Source: Paraglaciecola mesophila
GTDB taxonomy: Bacteria; Pseudomonadota; Gammaproteobacteria; Enterobacterales; Alteromonadaceae
Direction: 5' to 3'
Assembly (NCBI RefSeq): GCF_009906955.1
Contig: NZ_CP047656.1
Coordinates: forward strand, 806,001-870,000
Length of the DNA: 64,000 nt
Shown here: piece by piece, positions 38,267 through 48,138 of the stretch
Layout: the number at the start of each line of letters is the position of its first letter
Position numbering within the stretch: position 1 is the first letter of the stretch
Position numbers and translations under genes: made by a program
The notes under the pieces: model-generated
Told to the model about the DNA's origin: nothing
Database searches by the model: none
Seen by the model: the letters and a program-made list of their open reading frames with translations, nothing else

Positions 38267-38745
38267 TTAATGCTCTTTTCTAATGAGTGCACAGCCCAGA
38301 TTTATGTGGGTACTATTTTCTATTTCACCACTTTAGGCGGTAAATAAATAGTAAATATTTCATTGGTTTAACCATTTCGCTAAAGGCAGATTCTAGGTTT
38401 GCAGGCCAAACCCCATCCACCCCTATATCCAACTTCGCATGACTTGGGCCGCACTGGATAAGTACCTAATCCACTATCGCGGCGATAATAAAAAGCATCT
38501 AAGGGCTAGGTTAAATACACAAGACCTGTTTGGTTTTGAATTGAGTGTATATTTATTCGAATACGTCAAACGCACGATCGAATAAAACCGGACCTGAATG
38601 ACAGAGCGGCATCCATGAAAATCGAGGTTCAGCATATCGCTACGACTGCAAATTGGTGACTAAAAACCAACCATAGGGTCCATTTGCTGTTTATCTATTA
38701 ACTAAATTTGGTCGTTTGGCTGACCTATAAAACCTTGATGGGCAC
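38267..38745. other. intergenic region with a 48-codon remnant frame
   Basis: 479 nt. A plus-strand frame at 38439-38585 (MTWAALDKYLIHYRGDNKKH...) has protein-like composition but no Shine-Dalgarno and no recognised family; it could be a fragment of a decayed gene. The rest is AT-rich with no supported gene. Confidence 0.35.
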
Positions 38746-39162
38746 TTATGCCCACCCTAGCTGTTGAAGGCTAATTGAATCATTCCATATCTTTGTCACA
38801 TGGCTTATTAACCCACCTTCAAATTGCATGGCATAAACGTAGTCAGCCGCAATAACGTTACCAGTTGGCTCACCTGCGCCACTAGGACCAGTTTGAGTAC
38901 CATGAAGTACACCAAAAGCCGTGACACAATTGCGCTTCTCGTCCGTTGAAAAGCTTTTCAATTCATAATGACCATCGGGAACCGCAGTTAAAAGCCACTG
39001 CATCCATGCTGTGTAACTTTCTACATCTCCTATATCAGACAAAGCGCCTGCCTGTGCAGAAAATGTAGCATTAGGATGGCAATATGCTTTGCACGCATCC
39101 CAGCCTTTTCCTGTTTCACAAGCATCAAAAAACAACTCGGCTGTCTGGGTAATATTACTCAT
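38746..39162 (-). CDS. NTF2/SnoaL-like fold protein (short, single domain)
   Basis: A 138-residue soluble protein. SnoaL-like landmarks are the N-terminal helix (ITQTAELFFDACETGKGW), HPNATFSAQ, then a beta-sheet with DEKRNCVTAFGVLHGTQT and a C-terminal VIAADYVYAMQFEGGLISHVTKIW, as in NTF2-like hydratases, isomerases and ester cyclases. It lies 215 nt downstream of the SDR-bicupin-NTF2 operon on the same strand, so it is probably in the same pathway but may have its own promoter. Catalytic residues cannot be assigned. Confidence 0.85.
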   Translation of the reverse strand: MSNITQTAELFFDACETGKGWDACKAYCHPNATFSAQAGALSDIGDVESYTAWMQWLLTAVPDGHYELKSFSTDEKRNCVTAFGVLHGTQTGPSGAGEPTGNVIAADYVYAMQFEGGLISHVTKIWNDSISLQQLGWA

Positions 39163-39377
39163 CTTGTAAATTCCTTAAGTGAATCTAAACATTAGTACTG
39201 TGGTTGACGATATAAATTTTAAAAACAAACACGTCAAAATGATGCTCGGCGAATCTATGGTACTTAACTTGATATCAAGCGGATTGATCGCAATGACTCA
39301 AAGAAGAAACTGCATCAGCCATATTTCCCCACTCGTTTTTTAATAGGACCTTATGGTTTCAATAACCCTAACGGGCG

Positions 39378-40394
39378 CTATCGATATTTATTACGAGTCA
39401 ACTGTTTTACCCGCGCGAATACATCGACACCCAATTGGCGGTATACGTGAAGCAAGTCTATCAACACCCAATTCTCACGGATCATGCCATTCTCGTTTCG
39501 CCAAAAATCTAAGCTGCGCATCGTAATGGGTTTATCGTTAGGTACAATACCAAGCCAGCCATCACCTGAAATCGTCATGCTCATACCCGGCCAACCGGTA
39601 AATCCAACATAGTTGTTCTCAGAAAACAAATGGCCATTTGCTGGGTCACCCACACGATTCGGCATACCGTTTAAAAATGCTTCTTGGTGTGTATTACGAA
39701 AACCTTGAATTCCGCGACCGGTACCTATTCCTGACGGGCCATACCAATTTGACTTAGCATGCCAATATTTGTCGAGGTTCATTGCTTTCACGCCGCCTTC
39801 GGCAAAATTTCCTAGACTATTTAGCATGTCTAACACAAGTTGATGACTTTGCGCCGTCAGTGGCATGTCTTGTTCAAAAAAGTGAATACCATCTTGAGTA
39901 GAGGGACCTGGTACATGCCACTCAGTGCCTAAGCTTGGGCTAAAGGGCCAGCATTTTGCCTGCATCATCACTTCAGGCAAATCCCAAATAGCCTGTACTT
40001 CGACAATTTTTTCCCCGTCGAAGCGATAAAACTCGTGAAAGCGCATGTGTATCTGGTCGCCAGTGGCTGGAATGTCTAACCAAGGTTTTGCCAAACGCCC
40101 CGTGTAGTAACCACAGCATCCGAGCCAACGAAGCTGTTTATCGTCTTCACCCACCATAACAATGGTGTCTCTACGCTCAAGATCGGGAACCGCGTCTAAA
40201 AGCGGCGCGTATACCGTATCAAGCATTTCTCGGTGACCGACCAGATCGTCAAAAGGCACACAAAACTTAATCGCTGCATCATGTGAAAAAAGATCATCAC
40301 CTAGTGTTTTTAGCGCCTCTAAATCAAAATCGTACTGAGCTTGTCGAAAAGGTAAAAATTTCTTTTTTAGTTGAACATTTGTAAACGTAGACAT
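39378..40394 (-). CDS. double-domain NTF2/SnoaL-like protein (paralogue of the one at 61.3 kb)
   Basis: A 338-residue protein formed by two NTF2-like domains (about residues 20-165 and 185-330). The start at 40394 (MSTFTNV) has AGAAGGG ahead; the longer frame from 40454 overlaps the bicupin gene. Shared landmarks with the 333-residue protein at 61.3 kb are MRFHEFYRFDGEKIVEVQAIWDL, SNWYGPSGIGTGRGIQGF, FTGWPGM and ENWVLIDLLHVYRQLGVDVFAR, in the same order. It is 16 nt from the bicupin gene and in its operon. A non-redox dehydratase, isomerase or lactonase-type role is the usual expectation for the fold. Confidence 0.85.
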   Translation of the reverse strand: MSTFTNVQLKKKFLPFRQAQYDFDLEALKTLGDDLFSHDAAIKFCVPFDDLVGHREMLDTVYAPLLDAVPDLERRDTIVMVGEDDKQLRWLGCCGYYTGRLAKPWLDIPATGDQIHMRFHEFYRFDGEKIVEVQAIWDLPEVMMQAKCWPFSPSLGTEWHVPGPSTQDGIHFFEQDMPLTAQSHQLVLDMLNSLGNFAEGGVKAMNLDKYWHAKSNWYGPSGIGTGRGIQGFRNTHQEAFLNGMPNRVGDPANGHLFSENNYVGFTGWPGMSMTISGDGWLGIVPNDKPITMRSLDFWRNENGMIRENWVLIDLLHVYRQLGVDVFARVKQLTRNKYR

Positions 40395-40410
40395 CGCTAT
40401 CCCTTCTAGT

Positions 40411-41409
40411 TTAAAACTCGGGGGCCTTTGCAGTATCGCCCCGACGGGTAACATACACTAATGCTGTATCATCGCCGTGTTGTGCGAAACTACGCGTTGC
40501 ACCAATGGGCGTAGTAAATGTGTCGCCCTTGCCCAAAATTAGGGCTTCGCCATTAATGTGCATCTTGATACTGCCTTCTTGCACAAACACCACCTCTTCT
40601 TCTTGGCGTTTATGGCCAGCGATGAACGAGCCAGCCTTGAATTTCAGAGCACGAACACAAAAACCATGTGACCAGTTCAATTTCGTTTCGCCAAGCTTCT
40701 CATCAAGACTTGCAGGGCCGATGAGTGGCGCTTCTAACACATCAGTGCCTTTCGTGAGCGCGGTGTCATTGCTAAATGAGAAATCGCTGACACGTACTAC
40801 ACACTGTTCAAGGGTTTTATCATCGATTACCCGGTGCTGGGCAATCTGTTCAGCTGAAGTCTTCGGCATTGGCGCCACACCGTCAGGAATTTGCTGGCCT
40901 AACGTAGTGTCAACTAGGCCTCCATTTTCAAGCAGTACTAACCCGTAATCGCTTGCCATGTCGAAAACTTGTGGTGCCCAAAGTACGCGGCCTGGGTCAT
41001 CCTGCCCTAATACGGCATATAGATACCCTGACCCTTCCCCCACATTTTCAAAGCCGCGAAATAAATCCATAGGGATCGATATGATATCGCCTTCTTCTAA
41101 ACGCACTACAGCGTCGGAACCATCTACGCCTGTCGAAAAGTGCCAGCTGCCTTGCGATACAACAAAGACTTCTTCCGTTAAATGGCTGTGCTGTGAGTTC
41201 AAACACCCAGGAGGTTGTCGTGCTCCTCCTATGTTAAAACCGTGGGGAATAGCGATGTGAATGTGTTGATCTGGGTTTTCGGCTACCCCGGGGCCAATAA
41301 TGGTAAAGTTTTCTTTTTGATCACTGCCCGGCGAGCGCGTATCAATAAACGCATTGCGACACGGGATTAATTCTTCATAGCGGACTAAACGTTCGGATAA
41401 TACTGACAC
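40411..41409 (-). CDS. two-domain cupin protein
   Basis: A 332-residue protein with two cupin barrels. The first (about 60-150) keeps a metal-binding pattern NSQHSHLTEEVFVVSQGSWHF (H-x-H...E). The second (about 255-325) has GHKRQEEEVVFVQEGSIKMHI, lacking the first histidines, so it may be structural. The layout resembles bicupin dioxygenases or isomerases. It is the middle gene of the SDR-bicupin-NTF2 operon (15 and 16 nt gaps). A metal-dependent dioxygenase or isomerase of the pathway is inferred; substrate unknown. Confidence 0.85.
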   Translation of the reverse strand: MSVLSERLVRYEELIPCRNAFIDTRSPGSDQKENFTIIGPGVAENPDQHIHIAIPHGFNIGGARQPPGCLNSQHSHLTEEVFVVSQGSWHFSTGVDGSDAVVRLEEGDIISIPMDLFRGFENVGEGSGYLYAVLGQDDPGRVLWAPQVFDMASDYGLVLLENGGLVDTTLGQQIPDGVAPMPKTSAEQIAQHRVIDDKTLEQCVVRVSDFSFSNDTALTKGTDVLEAPLIGPASLDEKLGETKLNWSHGFCVRALKFKAGSFIAGHKRQEEEVVFVQEGSIKMHINGEALILGKGDTFTTPIGATRSFAQHGDDTALVYVTRRGDTAKAPEF

Positions 41410-41424
41410 AGTGATACCTCGTAT

Positions 41425-42165
41425 TTATTGGGCGGTCCAACCGCCATCGACTTTAAGACAACTACCCGTGGTAGTCATAGACAACTCACTAAGTAGAAAT
41501 ATGCACGCGTTAGCCACGTCTTCGACGCTACCTAGACGCTGCAGGGGAATATTGTTCATGACCATGTCGGCAAACGCCGGCTCTTTGAGCATGGGTTCGG
41601 TCATGGGTGTTTTGATGAATGTTGGCGCTACGCTATTTACGCGAATGTTATCAGGTGCCAATTCAACTGCCATTGCCTTGGTCAACCCTTCTATGGCGTG
41701 CTTACTTAAGCAATAAAGAGTACGCCCAGGTGAACCGACAAATCCCATTTGAGAAGACATGTGCACTATAGAAGGCGCAACACTGCTGAGCATGGGCGTG
41801 ATAGCTGCTTGTGCAACCTTGTATGCCGAACGAACATTCAAATTCAAGATATCGTCAATATTTTCATCGCTTTGCTCCGCCATGGGGGCGACACGATTAG
41901 TTCCAGCATTATTAATGAGTCCGTGAAGTGACCCTAATGTGCGAATCTTTTCATATAGCGCTTCGTCTTGTACGTCAGCCACCCAGTAGCTTAGTCGCTG
42001 TGAACTCTCATTTTTCAAACTAATAAGGTCGGATTCGGTGCGCGCTACCGCTATCACAGTTGCACCGCACTTATCAGCGAGCAATGCACACGCTCTGCCA
42101 ATACCCTTACCCGCACCTGTGATCAAAATGGTCTTGTCTTGTAATAAGTCATGAGAGAAAGCCAT
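41425..42165 (-). CDS. short-chain dehydrogenase/reductase (SDR)
   Basis: A 246-residue classical SDR, using NAD(P) to oxidise or reduce a carbonyl/alcohol. Visible: cofactor motif TGAGKGIG (residues 16-23), NNAG (85-88), catalytic Ser at about 137-138 and Y151-x-x-x-K155 (YCLSK), then the family end GSCLKVDGGWTAQ. It is the first gene of the minus-strand operon, divergent from the HDH-like gene across a palindromic operator. A sugar alcohol, hydroxy acid or lactone-forming step is typical of its neighbours' families. Confidence 0.93.
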   Translation of the reverse strand: MAFSHDLLQDKTILITGAGKGIGRACALLADKCGATVIAVARTESDLISLKNESSQRLSYWVADVQDEALYEKIRTLGSLHGLINNAGTNRVAPMAEQSDENIDDILNLNVRSAYKVAQAAITPMLSSVAPSIVHMSSQMGFVGSPGRTLYCLSKHAIEGLTKAMAVELAPDNIRVNSVAPTFIKTPMTEPMLKEPAFADMVMNNIPLQRLGSVEDVANACIFLLSELSMTTTGSCLKVDGGWTAQ

Positions 42166-42184
42166 ATATCACCTCAAAAATAAT

Positions 42185-42204
42185 AATTGCATTCGAAGTC
42201 ATTT
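42185..42204. promoter_or_regulatory. LacI-type operator, site 1 (divergent SDR/HDH promoter)
   Basis: AATTGCATTCGAAGTCATTT matches the perfect palindrome at 61215 in 15 of 20 positions with the right half nearly exact. It lies between the divergent SDR and HDH-like genes, next to the lacI-family gene of that operon. Confidence 0.7.
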
Positions 42205-42286
42205 TTATGTAATTCTCCGTAAAAATCAAGCTAAATATTTGTACGATTAATGTAACACCCCATTCACTAATGTAGAGGAATAAACC

Positions 42287-43564
42287 ATGATCAAACATTT
42301 GAAAAAAGGCAAGCAAGAAGACGAAAAAGCAATTGATAATCAGAAGGTTAAAGTAATAGTAGAAAATATAATTAGCGATATTGAGACGCGCGGAGATGCC
42401 GCTGTATCAGAGTATTCTGGGCAATTCGACAAATGGACTCCGGAGTCTTTTAGATTAACTAAAGAAGAAATAGACGCGTGTTATGAACAACTTAGCGAAC
42501 AAGAGATAAACGATATCAAATGGGCGCAGAAGCAAGTTCGCAATTTTGCCACCATTCAGCGTGAGTCAATGAAGGATGTGGAAGTTGAAACGCTTCCTGG
42601 TGTTGTACTGGGCCATAAGAATATTCCAGTAGACAGCGTAGGCTGCTATGTACCTGGTGGAAAATACCCGTTAGTTGCCTCAGCGCACATGAGTATTGTG
42701 ACGGCGAAAGTGGCTGGGGTTAAACGCGTTGTGGCTGCTACTCCTCCATTTCAAGGTAAACCTTCTCCCGCAGTAATTGTCGCGATGGACTTAGCCGGGG
42801 CTGATGAGATCTATACCTTTGGTGGTGTACAAGCCATTGCTGCTATGGCGGTCGGGACCGATACCATTGAGCCAGTCAGTATGATTGTAGGGCCAGGTAA
42901 TGCGTTTGTAGCAGAGGCCAAGCGCCAATTGTTCGGGCGCATTGGTATCGATTTATTTGCTGGGCCGACAGAAACGCTGGTTATTGCTGATGACAGTGTT
43001 GATGGCGAATTGTGCGCAGCAGATTTACTCGGTCAAGCTGAGCATGGCCTTAACTCTCCAGCGGTACTCCTAACGAATAGTGAGCAACTCGGAAAAGAGA
43101 CCATGGCTGAAGTAGAGCGCCAACTAACAGTTTTGCCGACCGCTGATGTTGCCTCTGTGGCGTGGCGTGATTATGGCGAAGTTATTGTGTGCGACACCTA
43201 CGACGAAATGTTACAAGTCGCAAACGATTTGGCATTTGAGCACGTTCAGATAATGACCAAAGACGTCCCCTACTTTCAGAAAAACATGCGCAACTTCGGT
43301 GCGTTGTTCTTAGGGCCTGAAACGAACGTTTCTTACGGTGATAAATGCATTGGAACAAATCATACTCTACCCACGAAGGGCGCAGGTCGCTATACTGGAG
43401 GTCTATGGGTTGGTAAGTTCTTGAAAACCTGTACATATCAGCGTGTTACAGAAGAAGCGTCAGTCATGGTTGGCGAATACTGCTCACGCTTATGTGCTAT
43501 TGAAGGTTTTGCAGGTCATAAAGAACAGGCTGACATTCGGTTACGTCGTTATGGAAAAAAATAA
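42287..43564 (+). CDS. histidinol dehydrogenase family enzyme (probable polyol/alcohol to acid dehydrogenase)
   Basis: A 425-residue Zn- and NAD-dependent enzyme of the HisD family, which oxidises an alcohol through the aldehyde to an acid. All HisD metal ligands are kept: Q250 and H253 (LLGQAEHG), D352 ([11 protein letters not shown]) and H411 (GFAGHKEQ); the catalytic E318-H319 pair (FEHVQI) is also present. Context is catabolic (LacI regulator, aldolase, transporter), not histidine biosynthesis, so it more likely acts like HpsN-type HDH paralogues on a polyol or hydroxy acid. It starts a four-gene operon. Confidence 0.9.
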   Translation: MIKHLKKGKQEDEKAIDNQKVKVIVENIISDIETRGDAAVSEYSGQFDKWTPESFRLTKEEIDACYEQLSEQEINDIKWAQKQVRNFATIQRESMKDVEVETLPGVVLGHKNIPVDSVGCYVPGGKYPLVASAHMSIVTAKVAGVKRVVAATPPFQGKPSPAVIVAMDLAGADEIYTFGGVQAIAAMAVGTDTIEPVSMIVGPGNAFVAEAKRQLFGRIGIDLFAGPTETLVIADDSVDGELCAADLLGQAEHGLNSPAVLLTNSEQLGKETMAEVERQLTVLPTADVASVAWRDYGEVIVCDTYDEMLQVANDLAFEHVQIMTKDVPYFQKNMRNFGALFLGPETNVSYGDKCIGTNHTLPTKGAGRYTGGLWVGKFLKTCTYQRVTEEASVMVGEYCSRLCAIEGFAGHKEQADIRLRRYGKK

Positions 43565-44587
43565 TTGAATAAAAAAAATAGGGTAACGTCGTATGACGTT
43601 GCCCATGCAGCAGGAGTTTCACAATCGGCAGTGTCGCGGGTGTACCGCCCAGGCGTTAGTGTGTCTAAAAAAACCCGAGAAAAGGTACTCAAAGCCGCTG
43701 AAGAGTTAGGTTATAAGCCCAATGCCATTGCACGCATGCTGATTAATCGAAGCACGGGTATGGTGGCCGTGATCATCTCTTCGCGAGCGAATGTGAACTT
43801 TCCCGAAGTGTTAGCACAGCTAAATAAGCACATTGCTGGTAAAAATAAGCGGGTACTTCTATTTACCCTCGATGATGCTGATCAGTTAGAAACGGTTATT
43901 GAGCAAATATTCGCTTACCAAGTCGATGGCGTAGTAGCGCTAACCGCGCACTTTGAGCCTGACAGTGTGACACAGTTCGCCAAGCACAATATCCCCGTTG
44001 TGTTATACAACCGCGAGCTTCCAGACCACAGCGTGAGCTCAGTGTGTTGTAACCACGACCAAGGACTTCGTATGTTGGTTGATATTTTGGTTAGCCATCA
44101 CCACCAACACTTTTTAATCATGGCTGGGCCGAAGGATTCTGACGTCGCGCGCGCCCGATTAAGTGGTGCAAGAAATGCGTTACTGGCCCATGGTTTCACT
44201 GACACCACAGTAATTTACGGTGACTACAGCTATGACTCTGCCAGAGACAGTTTAAGTGCCTACGTACAAAACAACCCACTTCCTACTGCAATTATATGTT
44301 CCAACGACACAATGGCGATCGGTGCTATTGATGAAATTCGAGAAAATTTGGGCCTGCGGGTGCCAGAAGATATTTCAGTTGTTGGGTTTGATGGTATCAG
44401 TGCCTCGTCTTGGCACAGCTACCAGCTGACTACCGTTAGTCAGCCAACCTATTTTATGACAAAAGCAGCAGTAGAAACCTTAATTAACCTGATTGAGACA
44501 CCCGAGGTACCGCCAGAAACACGCTATTGGCCGGGTAAGCTCATAGAAGGTAATTCGGTTGCCGCCGCCCCAAGAGACAATGACTAA
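43565..44587 (+). CDS. LacI-family transcriptional regulator
   Basis: A 340-residue repressor: LacI-type HTH (VTSYDVAHAAGVSQSAVSRVYRP, residues 7-29), hinge helix region (NAIARMLINRSTGMVAV) and periplasmic-binding-protein-like sensor (VNFPEVLAQLN ... PTAIICSNDTMAIGAIDEI, VVGFDGISASSW). The TTG at 43565 immediately follows the HDH stop; an in-frame stop just before it leaves no earlier start, so TTG is used, probably by coupled translation. The likely operator is the CG-centred palindrome found before both divergent promoters and the TonB receptor; a pathway metabolite would be the inducer. Confidence 0.92.
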   Translation: MNKKNRVTSYDVAHAAGVSQSAVSRVYRPGVSVSKKTREKVLKAAEELGYKPNAIARMLINRSTGMVAVIISSRANVNFPEVLAQLNKHIAGKNKRVLLFTLDDADQLETVIEQIFAYQVDGVVALTAHFEPDSVTQFAKHNIPVVLYNRELPDHSVSSVCCNHDQGLRMLVDILVSHHHQHFLIMAGPKDSDVARARLSGARNALLAHGFTDTTVIYGDYSYDSARDSLSAYVQNNPLPTAIICSNDTMAIGAIDEIRENLGLRVPEDISVVGFDGISASSWHSYQLTTVSQPTYFMTKAAVETLINLIETPEVPPETRYWPGKLIEGNSVAAAPRDND

Positions 44588-45287
44588 CTTATTATTTTTA
44601 CCCGGAACCCTTTGTAACAGTGCCGTTTTTTCGAACCAAATTACGACCCTGACTAATGCTGGTCATCGCTGTATTACCTTAGAATATGGCGAACACGACA
44701 ACCTAAACCATGTGGCTGAGCACGCCCTTAGTCTTTTTGCAGCCCACGAGCAGTTTAGCATCTGTGCCTTTTCCATGGGAGGCATGGTCGCATTTGAGCT
44801 TTTAACTCGCTGCCCTGAGCGAATTGACAGAATAGCGCTATTAGACAGCAACGCACACGCCGATAAACCCCAAGGCCGAACAGTAAGAAACGAGCACCTG
44901 AACTATGCTGTTGAGCATGGCTTAGATAGGTTAATACACGACTATTTCAGCTCCGTTTACTTAAGCTCACCCAATGATGAAATCATGGGTTTGATAGCGA
45001 AAATGGCTAAAGATACTGGCATTGCGCGCTACAAAGCGCAGTTAGAGATACTTGCCACAAGACCGGACGCGAGTGAGTTGTTAGCCAATTGCAGTCACCG
45101 TATGTTGATTATGGGAGGCTGTGACGACGTGCTTTGCCCACCGACAGAGCAACAACGAATGCATCAGTTAGCAGCAAACAGTGAGTTGGTATTAATTAAA
45201 CACGCAGGCCATTTTGCTCCGCTTGAACAAAGCGATAAAGTAAATCTACACCTATATAACTTTTTTGGAGGCGCCGCCCATGCTTAA
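44580..45287 (+). CDS. alpha/beta hydrolase
   Basis: A 235-residue hydrolase. Nucleophile Ser in CAFSMGGMVAFELL (S65), Asp in IMGGCDDVLCPPT, His in HAGHFAPLEQ. ATG at 44580 (AAGAGA ahead) is preferred over the TTG at 44559; it overlaps the lacI stop by 8 nt. It overlaps the aldolase gene by 8 nt at its 3' end, so the operon is tightly coupled. It probably hydrolyses an ester or lactone of the pathway substrate. Confidence 0.88.
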   Translation: MTNLLFLPGTLCNSAVFSNQITTLTNAGHRCITLEYGEHDNLNHVAEHALSLFAAHEQFSICAFSMGGMVAFELLTRCPERIDRIALLDSNAHADKPQGRTVRNEHLNYAVEHGLDRLIHDYFSSVYLSSPNDEIMGLIAKMAKDTGIARYKAQLEILATRPDASELLANCSHRMLIMGGCDDVLCPPTEQQRMHQLAANSELVLIKHAGHFAPLEQSDKVNLHLYNFFGGAAHA

Positions 45288-46026
45288 GCAGCAGCTTAAA
45301 AATAAACAAAGCCTGTTAGGCACCTTCATAAAAACCCCTCACTACAATGTAGTTGAAGTGCTTGCCCATACGGCTATGGACACATTGTGTTTAGATGCAG
45401 AGCACGCTCCTTTCTCTCGACATGACTTAGACACCTGCATCCTTGCTGCACGGGCAGGTAAAATGCCAGTGTTAGTAAGAACGCCAAACGACGCGCCAGA
45501 GACGCTTCTTAATGTGTTAGACATGGGTGCGGATGGCGTTGTTGTGCCTCATGTTAAAACCGCCGAGCAATTAAACGCGATTGTAAAGCATTGTCACTAT
45601 GGCGCTGGCGGCAGAGGCTATGCGGGATCAAGCCGATTTGCAGGCTATACAACCAAGCCCCTAGGTAAAAATTTAGAAGCCAGTAAAAACGTTTCTATCG
45701 TGGCACAGCTTGAAGATTTAGACGCTATTGAAAATATCGAAGAAATTGCACAAGTTGAAGGTGTTGATTGTTTGTTTATCGGGCGAATGGATTTAACCGT
45801 AGCGCTTGGCGAAACCAGTGCTGATGCCTTAGCGGTTAAGCAAGCCGTCGAGCATTTAGTTGAAGTAAGTCACAAAGCCGGGAAAGCCACAGGCATGTTC
45901 GTGGGCAATTTAAATGAATTGGCCTATTGGAAAGAAAAAGGCGTGTCTTTGTTTTTACTGAGTTCAGATCATGGTTTTATGTTAAGTGGTGCAAAAGCAC
46001 TGCGCGAGACCTTTGATAAAGCGTAA
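45280..46026 (+). CDS. HpcH/HpaI family aldolase (class II, 2-keto-3-deoxy acid aldolase)
   Basis: A 248-residue metal-dependent aldolase that cleaves a 4-hydroxy-2-oxo acid to pyruvate (or oxaloacetate-like acid) and an aldehyde. Residues seen: E41-H42 (DAEHAPFS), R67 (VRTP), metal ligands E145 (QLEDLD) and D171 (IGRMDLTVALG), plus VPHVKTAEQ and GRGYAGSSRF. ATG at 45280 has GGAGG nine nt ahead; the TTG at 45265 is too close to it. Last gene of the operon. It suggests the pathway ends in a 2-keto-3-deoxy acid, as for sugar or polyol acids. Confidence 0.9.
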   Translation: MLKQQLKNKQSLLGTFIKTPHYNVVEVLAHTAMDTLCLDAEHAPFSRHDLDTCILAARAGKMPVLVRTPNDAPETLLNVLDMGADGVVVPHVKTAEQLNAIVKHCHYGAGGRGYAGSSRFAGYTTKPLGKNLEASKNVSIVAQLEDLDAIENIEEIAQVEGVDCLFIGRMDLTVALGETSADALAVKQAVEHLVEVSHKAGKATGMFVGNLNELAYWKEKGVSLFLLSSDHGFMLSGAKALRETFDKA

Positions 46027-46236
46027 GTACTTGAATTTATGCTGATGATGCAAGTGTTAAAAGGATACCCTTTATATAGGTCGCTTTTATCATAGAAATT
46101 GCAGGCCCTTAATAACTAGGCTCCTTAGCCTGATATTTACGAAAAATATTAAAGCGTAAAGAAGAACGGTAAAAATCCCAGGGGATTGAATGTGTGCTTG
46201 TTATGGGTGTAAATCGGCGTAAAGGAGGTCATTAAT

Positions 46237-47199
46237 TTAACTCTTACCCGTTTTATTGTAATAGTTTTCATAGTTATCAATATAGCTTTCCCAGACAGGG
46301 CGTACTCCTATTGTTTCTCTGAATGTATCTAGAAATTTATTGACCAGTGGTGTCGGACTTCTGTGTGGGTAAACCGCATAAAGCGCACCAAATGATTCTG
46401 GCAATGCATAATTTGTTAGTAAAGGCACCAAATCAAATTTCTTAATATTGTCACCCAACATATAGAGTGCGAGTACGCCAAAACCTTGCCCAGACTTTAC
46501 CGAGTCAAGAACAAGTTCTTGTTCATTGACTCTATATCTTCCTTTAAATTCCCACAGTTTGAATTCACCACTTTTAGGGTCTTTTCCGATAGGAATTTTA
46601 TTGACGACAAGTCCTCCACTAGAGAAAAAAACCGCGGGTAACTTAATCAAGTCTTCAGGCGTTTCAGGCATACCATGTCGTTCAATGAATGATTTAGAAG
46701 CTAAAATAGCAATGTGATTGTCAGCTATCTTTCTGGCAACTAAATTTGAATCTTGCATATCTCCAATTCGAAAAGCTATGTCATACCTGTCTTCGATGAC
46801 ATTCAATACTTTGTTACTGAGATCGAGTTGAACATCAGTATCTGGGTATCTTTGCATAAATATTTTTATTGCTTTTTGTACATACAACTTACCAAATAAT
46901 GTCGGACAGGTTATTCGCAGTAACCCTTTCGGTTTTTCATGAAACGACTCAACAATACGGTGCGTATCAGAAATCGTTTGCCTAACGGACTCCGCTTGCT
47001 TCAATACTTCTTTTCCTGCCTCAGTGAGCGACAGCGAACGGGTGGAGCGGTTAAGCAAACGAGTGCCTAGCTCGCTCTCTAGCATTTTAATTTGCTTTGA
47101 TAATGAAGATCTATCCATGAGCCTTAACTCAGCGGCCTTGGTATATGACCCTTGACGGACAACATCCAAAAATAGATCAAGCCTAGTTGCAATATCCAT
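46237..47199 (-). CDS. LysR-family transcriptional regulator
   Basis: A 320-residue regulator. The start at 47199 (MDIATRLDLF) has AAGGGGG ahead and puts the winged HTH (FLDVVRQGSYTKAAELRLMDRSSLSKQIKMLE) at residues 9-40; the longer frame from 47304 is not used. The C-terminal part is a LysR substrate-binding fold with a redox-context neighbourhood. It is divergent from the DsbA-CMD-lactonase-dehalogenase operon, the classic LysR arrangement, so it is expected to control that operon. Confidence 0.93.
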   Translation of the reverse strand: MDIATRLDLFLDVVRQGSYTKAAELRLMDRSSLSKQIKMLESELGTRLLNRSTRSLSLTEAGKEVLKQAESVRQTISDTHRIVESFHEKPKGLLRITCPTLFGKLYVQKAIKIFMQRYPDTDVQLDLSNKVLNVIEDRYDIAFRIGDMQDSNLVARKIADNHIAILASKSFIERHGMPETPEDLIKLPAVFFSSGGLVVNKIPIGKDPKSGEFKLWEFKGRYRVNEQELVLDSVKSGQGFGVLALYMLGDNIKKFDLVPLLTNYALPESFGALYAVYPHRSPTPLVNKFLDTFRETIGVRPVWESYIDNYENYYNKTGKS

Positions 47200-47448
47200 A
47201 AACCCCCTTACTCCACCATTATTGTAGTTATTCCTGACAACATAATATTTTCTTGAATTATCTGAAGAATGATACAAGCCATATATTATAAGCCACATGA
47301 GCACTTGACGTTATCATTGAAGGTTTATTGCTGCAATGATTGCGGCAAATATATCCACAATCATGGGGTAAAACACATGATTATCTATTAACGGAGAACA
47401 CGCATAATTCTAGCCATCAACAATGATTCACAGCGGAGTAATCGGTAT

Positions 47449-48108
47449 ATGAATAAGCAGATTAAAATTGATTTTGTGTCTGACGCTGTTTGCCCTTGGT
47501 GTGCAATTGGCTACACGCGACTAAAGCAAGCCATCGCGAAGTTAAACTTAGTAGAAGAAGTCCATATTGAATGGCAGCCATTTTTCTTGAATCCAGAAAT
47601 GCCTTTGGAAGGTGAAAATATTTACGATTATGGAACGCGTAAATACGGAAGAACCAAGCAAGAAGGCGACTTAAATAGAGCCAATATTACCCAACTAGGA
47701 AATGAGGCAGGGTTTACCTTCAACTTTACTGACAATTCACGTGTCTTGAACACGCGAGATGCGCATACGCTACTGGACTTTTTAAAAGGCACTAAAGAGC
47801 AAACTGAACTTAAGGAAAAGTTGTTTAACGCCTTCTTTACTGAGCAAAAGGATATCTCTGACAGAAAAGTGCTTGAGCAGTTGCTTATAGATACGGGTGT
47901 GAAAGTGCCTAATATTTCTAAAATACTGGACGACCAAGACACTCAAAATCGTATTGCTAATAAAGTATCACACTGGCATAGCCTCGGAATTACCGTCGTT
48001 CCTACAATGATTTTTAACAACGAACTTGTCGTTAACGGTTCTAGAACGATTGAAGCGTATAAGCAAATTTTAACTGAACTCGTTTCATCGTACTCACTAA
48101 CCGCATAA
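47449..48108 (+). CDS. DsbA-family thiol oxidoreductase (FrnE-like)
   Basis: A 219-residue thioredoxin-fold protein, cytoplasmic (no signal peptide), with redox motif CPWC (C15 and C18) at the N-terminus (DFVSDAVCPWCAIGY), an inserted helical domain and cis-proline motif VVPTMIFNN. This is the FrnE/2-hydroxychromene-2-carboxylate isomerase-like DsbA group. It is the first gene after the divergent LysR regulator, and precedes an AhpD-like gene, which suggests thiol or peroxide-related chemistry. Confidence 0.9.
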   Translation: MNKQIKIDFVSDAVCPWCAIGYTRLKQAIAKLNLVEEVHIEWQPFFLNPEMPLEGENIYDYGTRKYGRTKQEGDLNRANITQLGNEAGFTFNFTDNSRVLNTRDAHTLLDFLKGTKEQTELKEKLFNAFFTEQKDISDRKVLEQLLIDTGVKVPNISKILDDQDTQNRIANKVSHWHSLGITVVPTMIFNNELVVNGSRTIEAYKQILTELVSSYSLTA

Positions 48109-48138
48109 ACCATTAACCAAATTTTAAGAGGTATCAAC

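Noticed and set aside
42287..43564. Calling this gene hisD of histidine biosynthesis
   Set aside because: No his genes nearby; it is in a LacI-controlled catabolic operon with aldolase and transporter.
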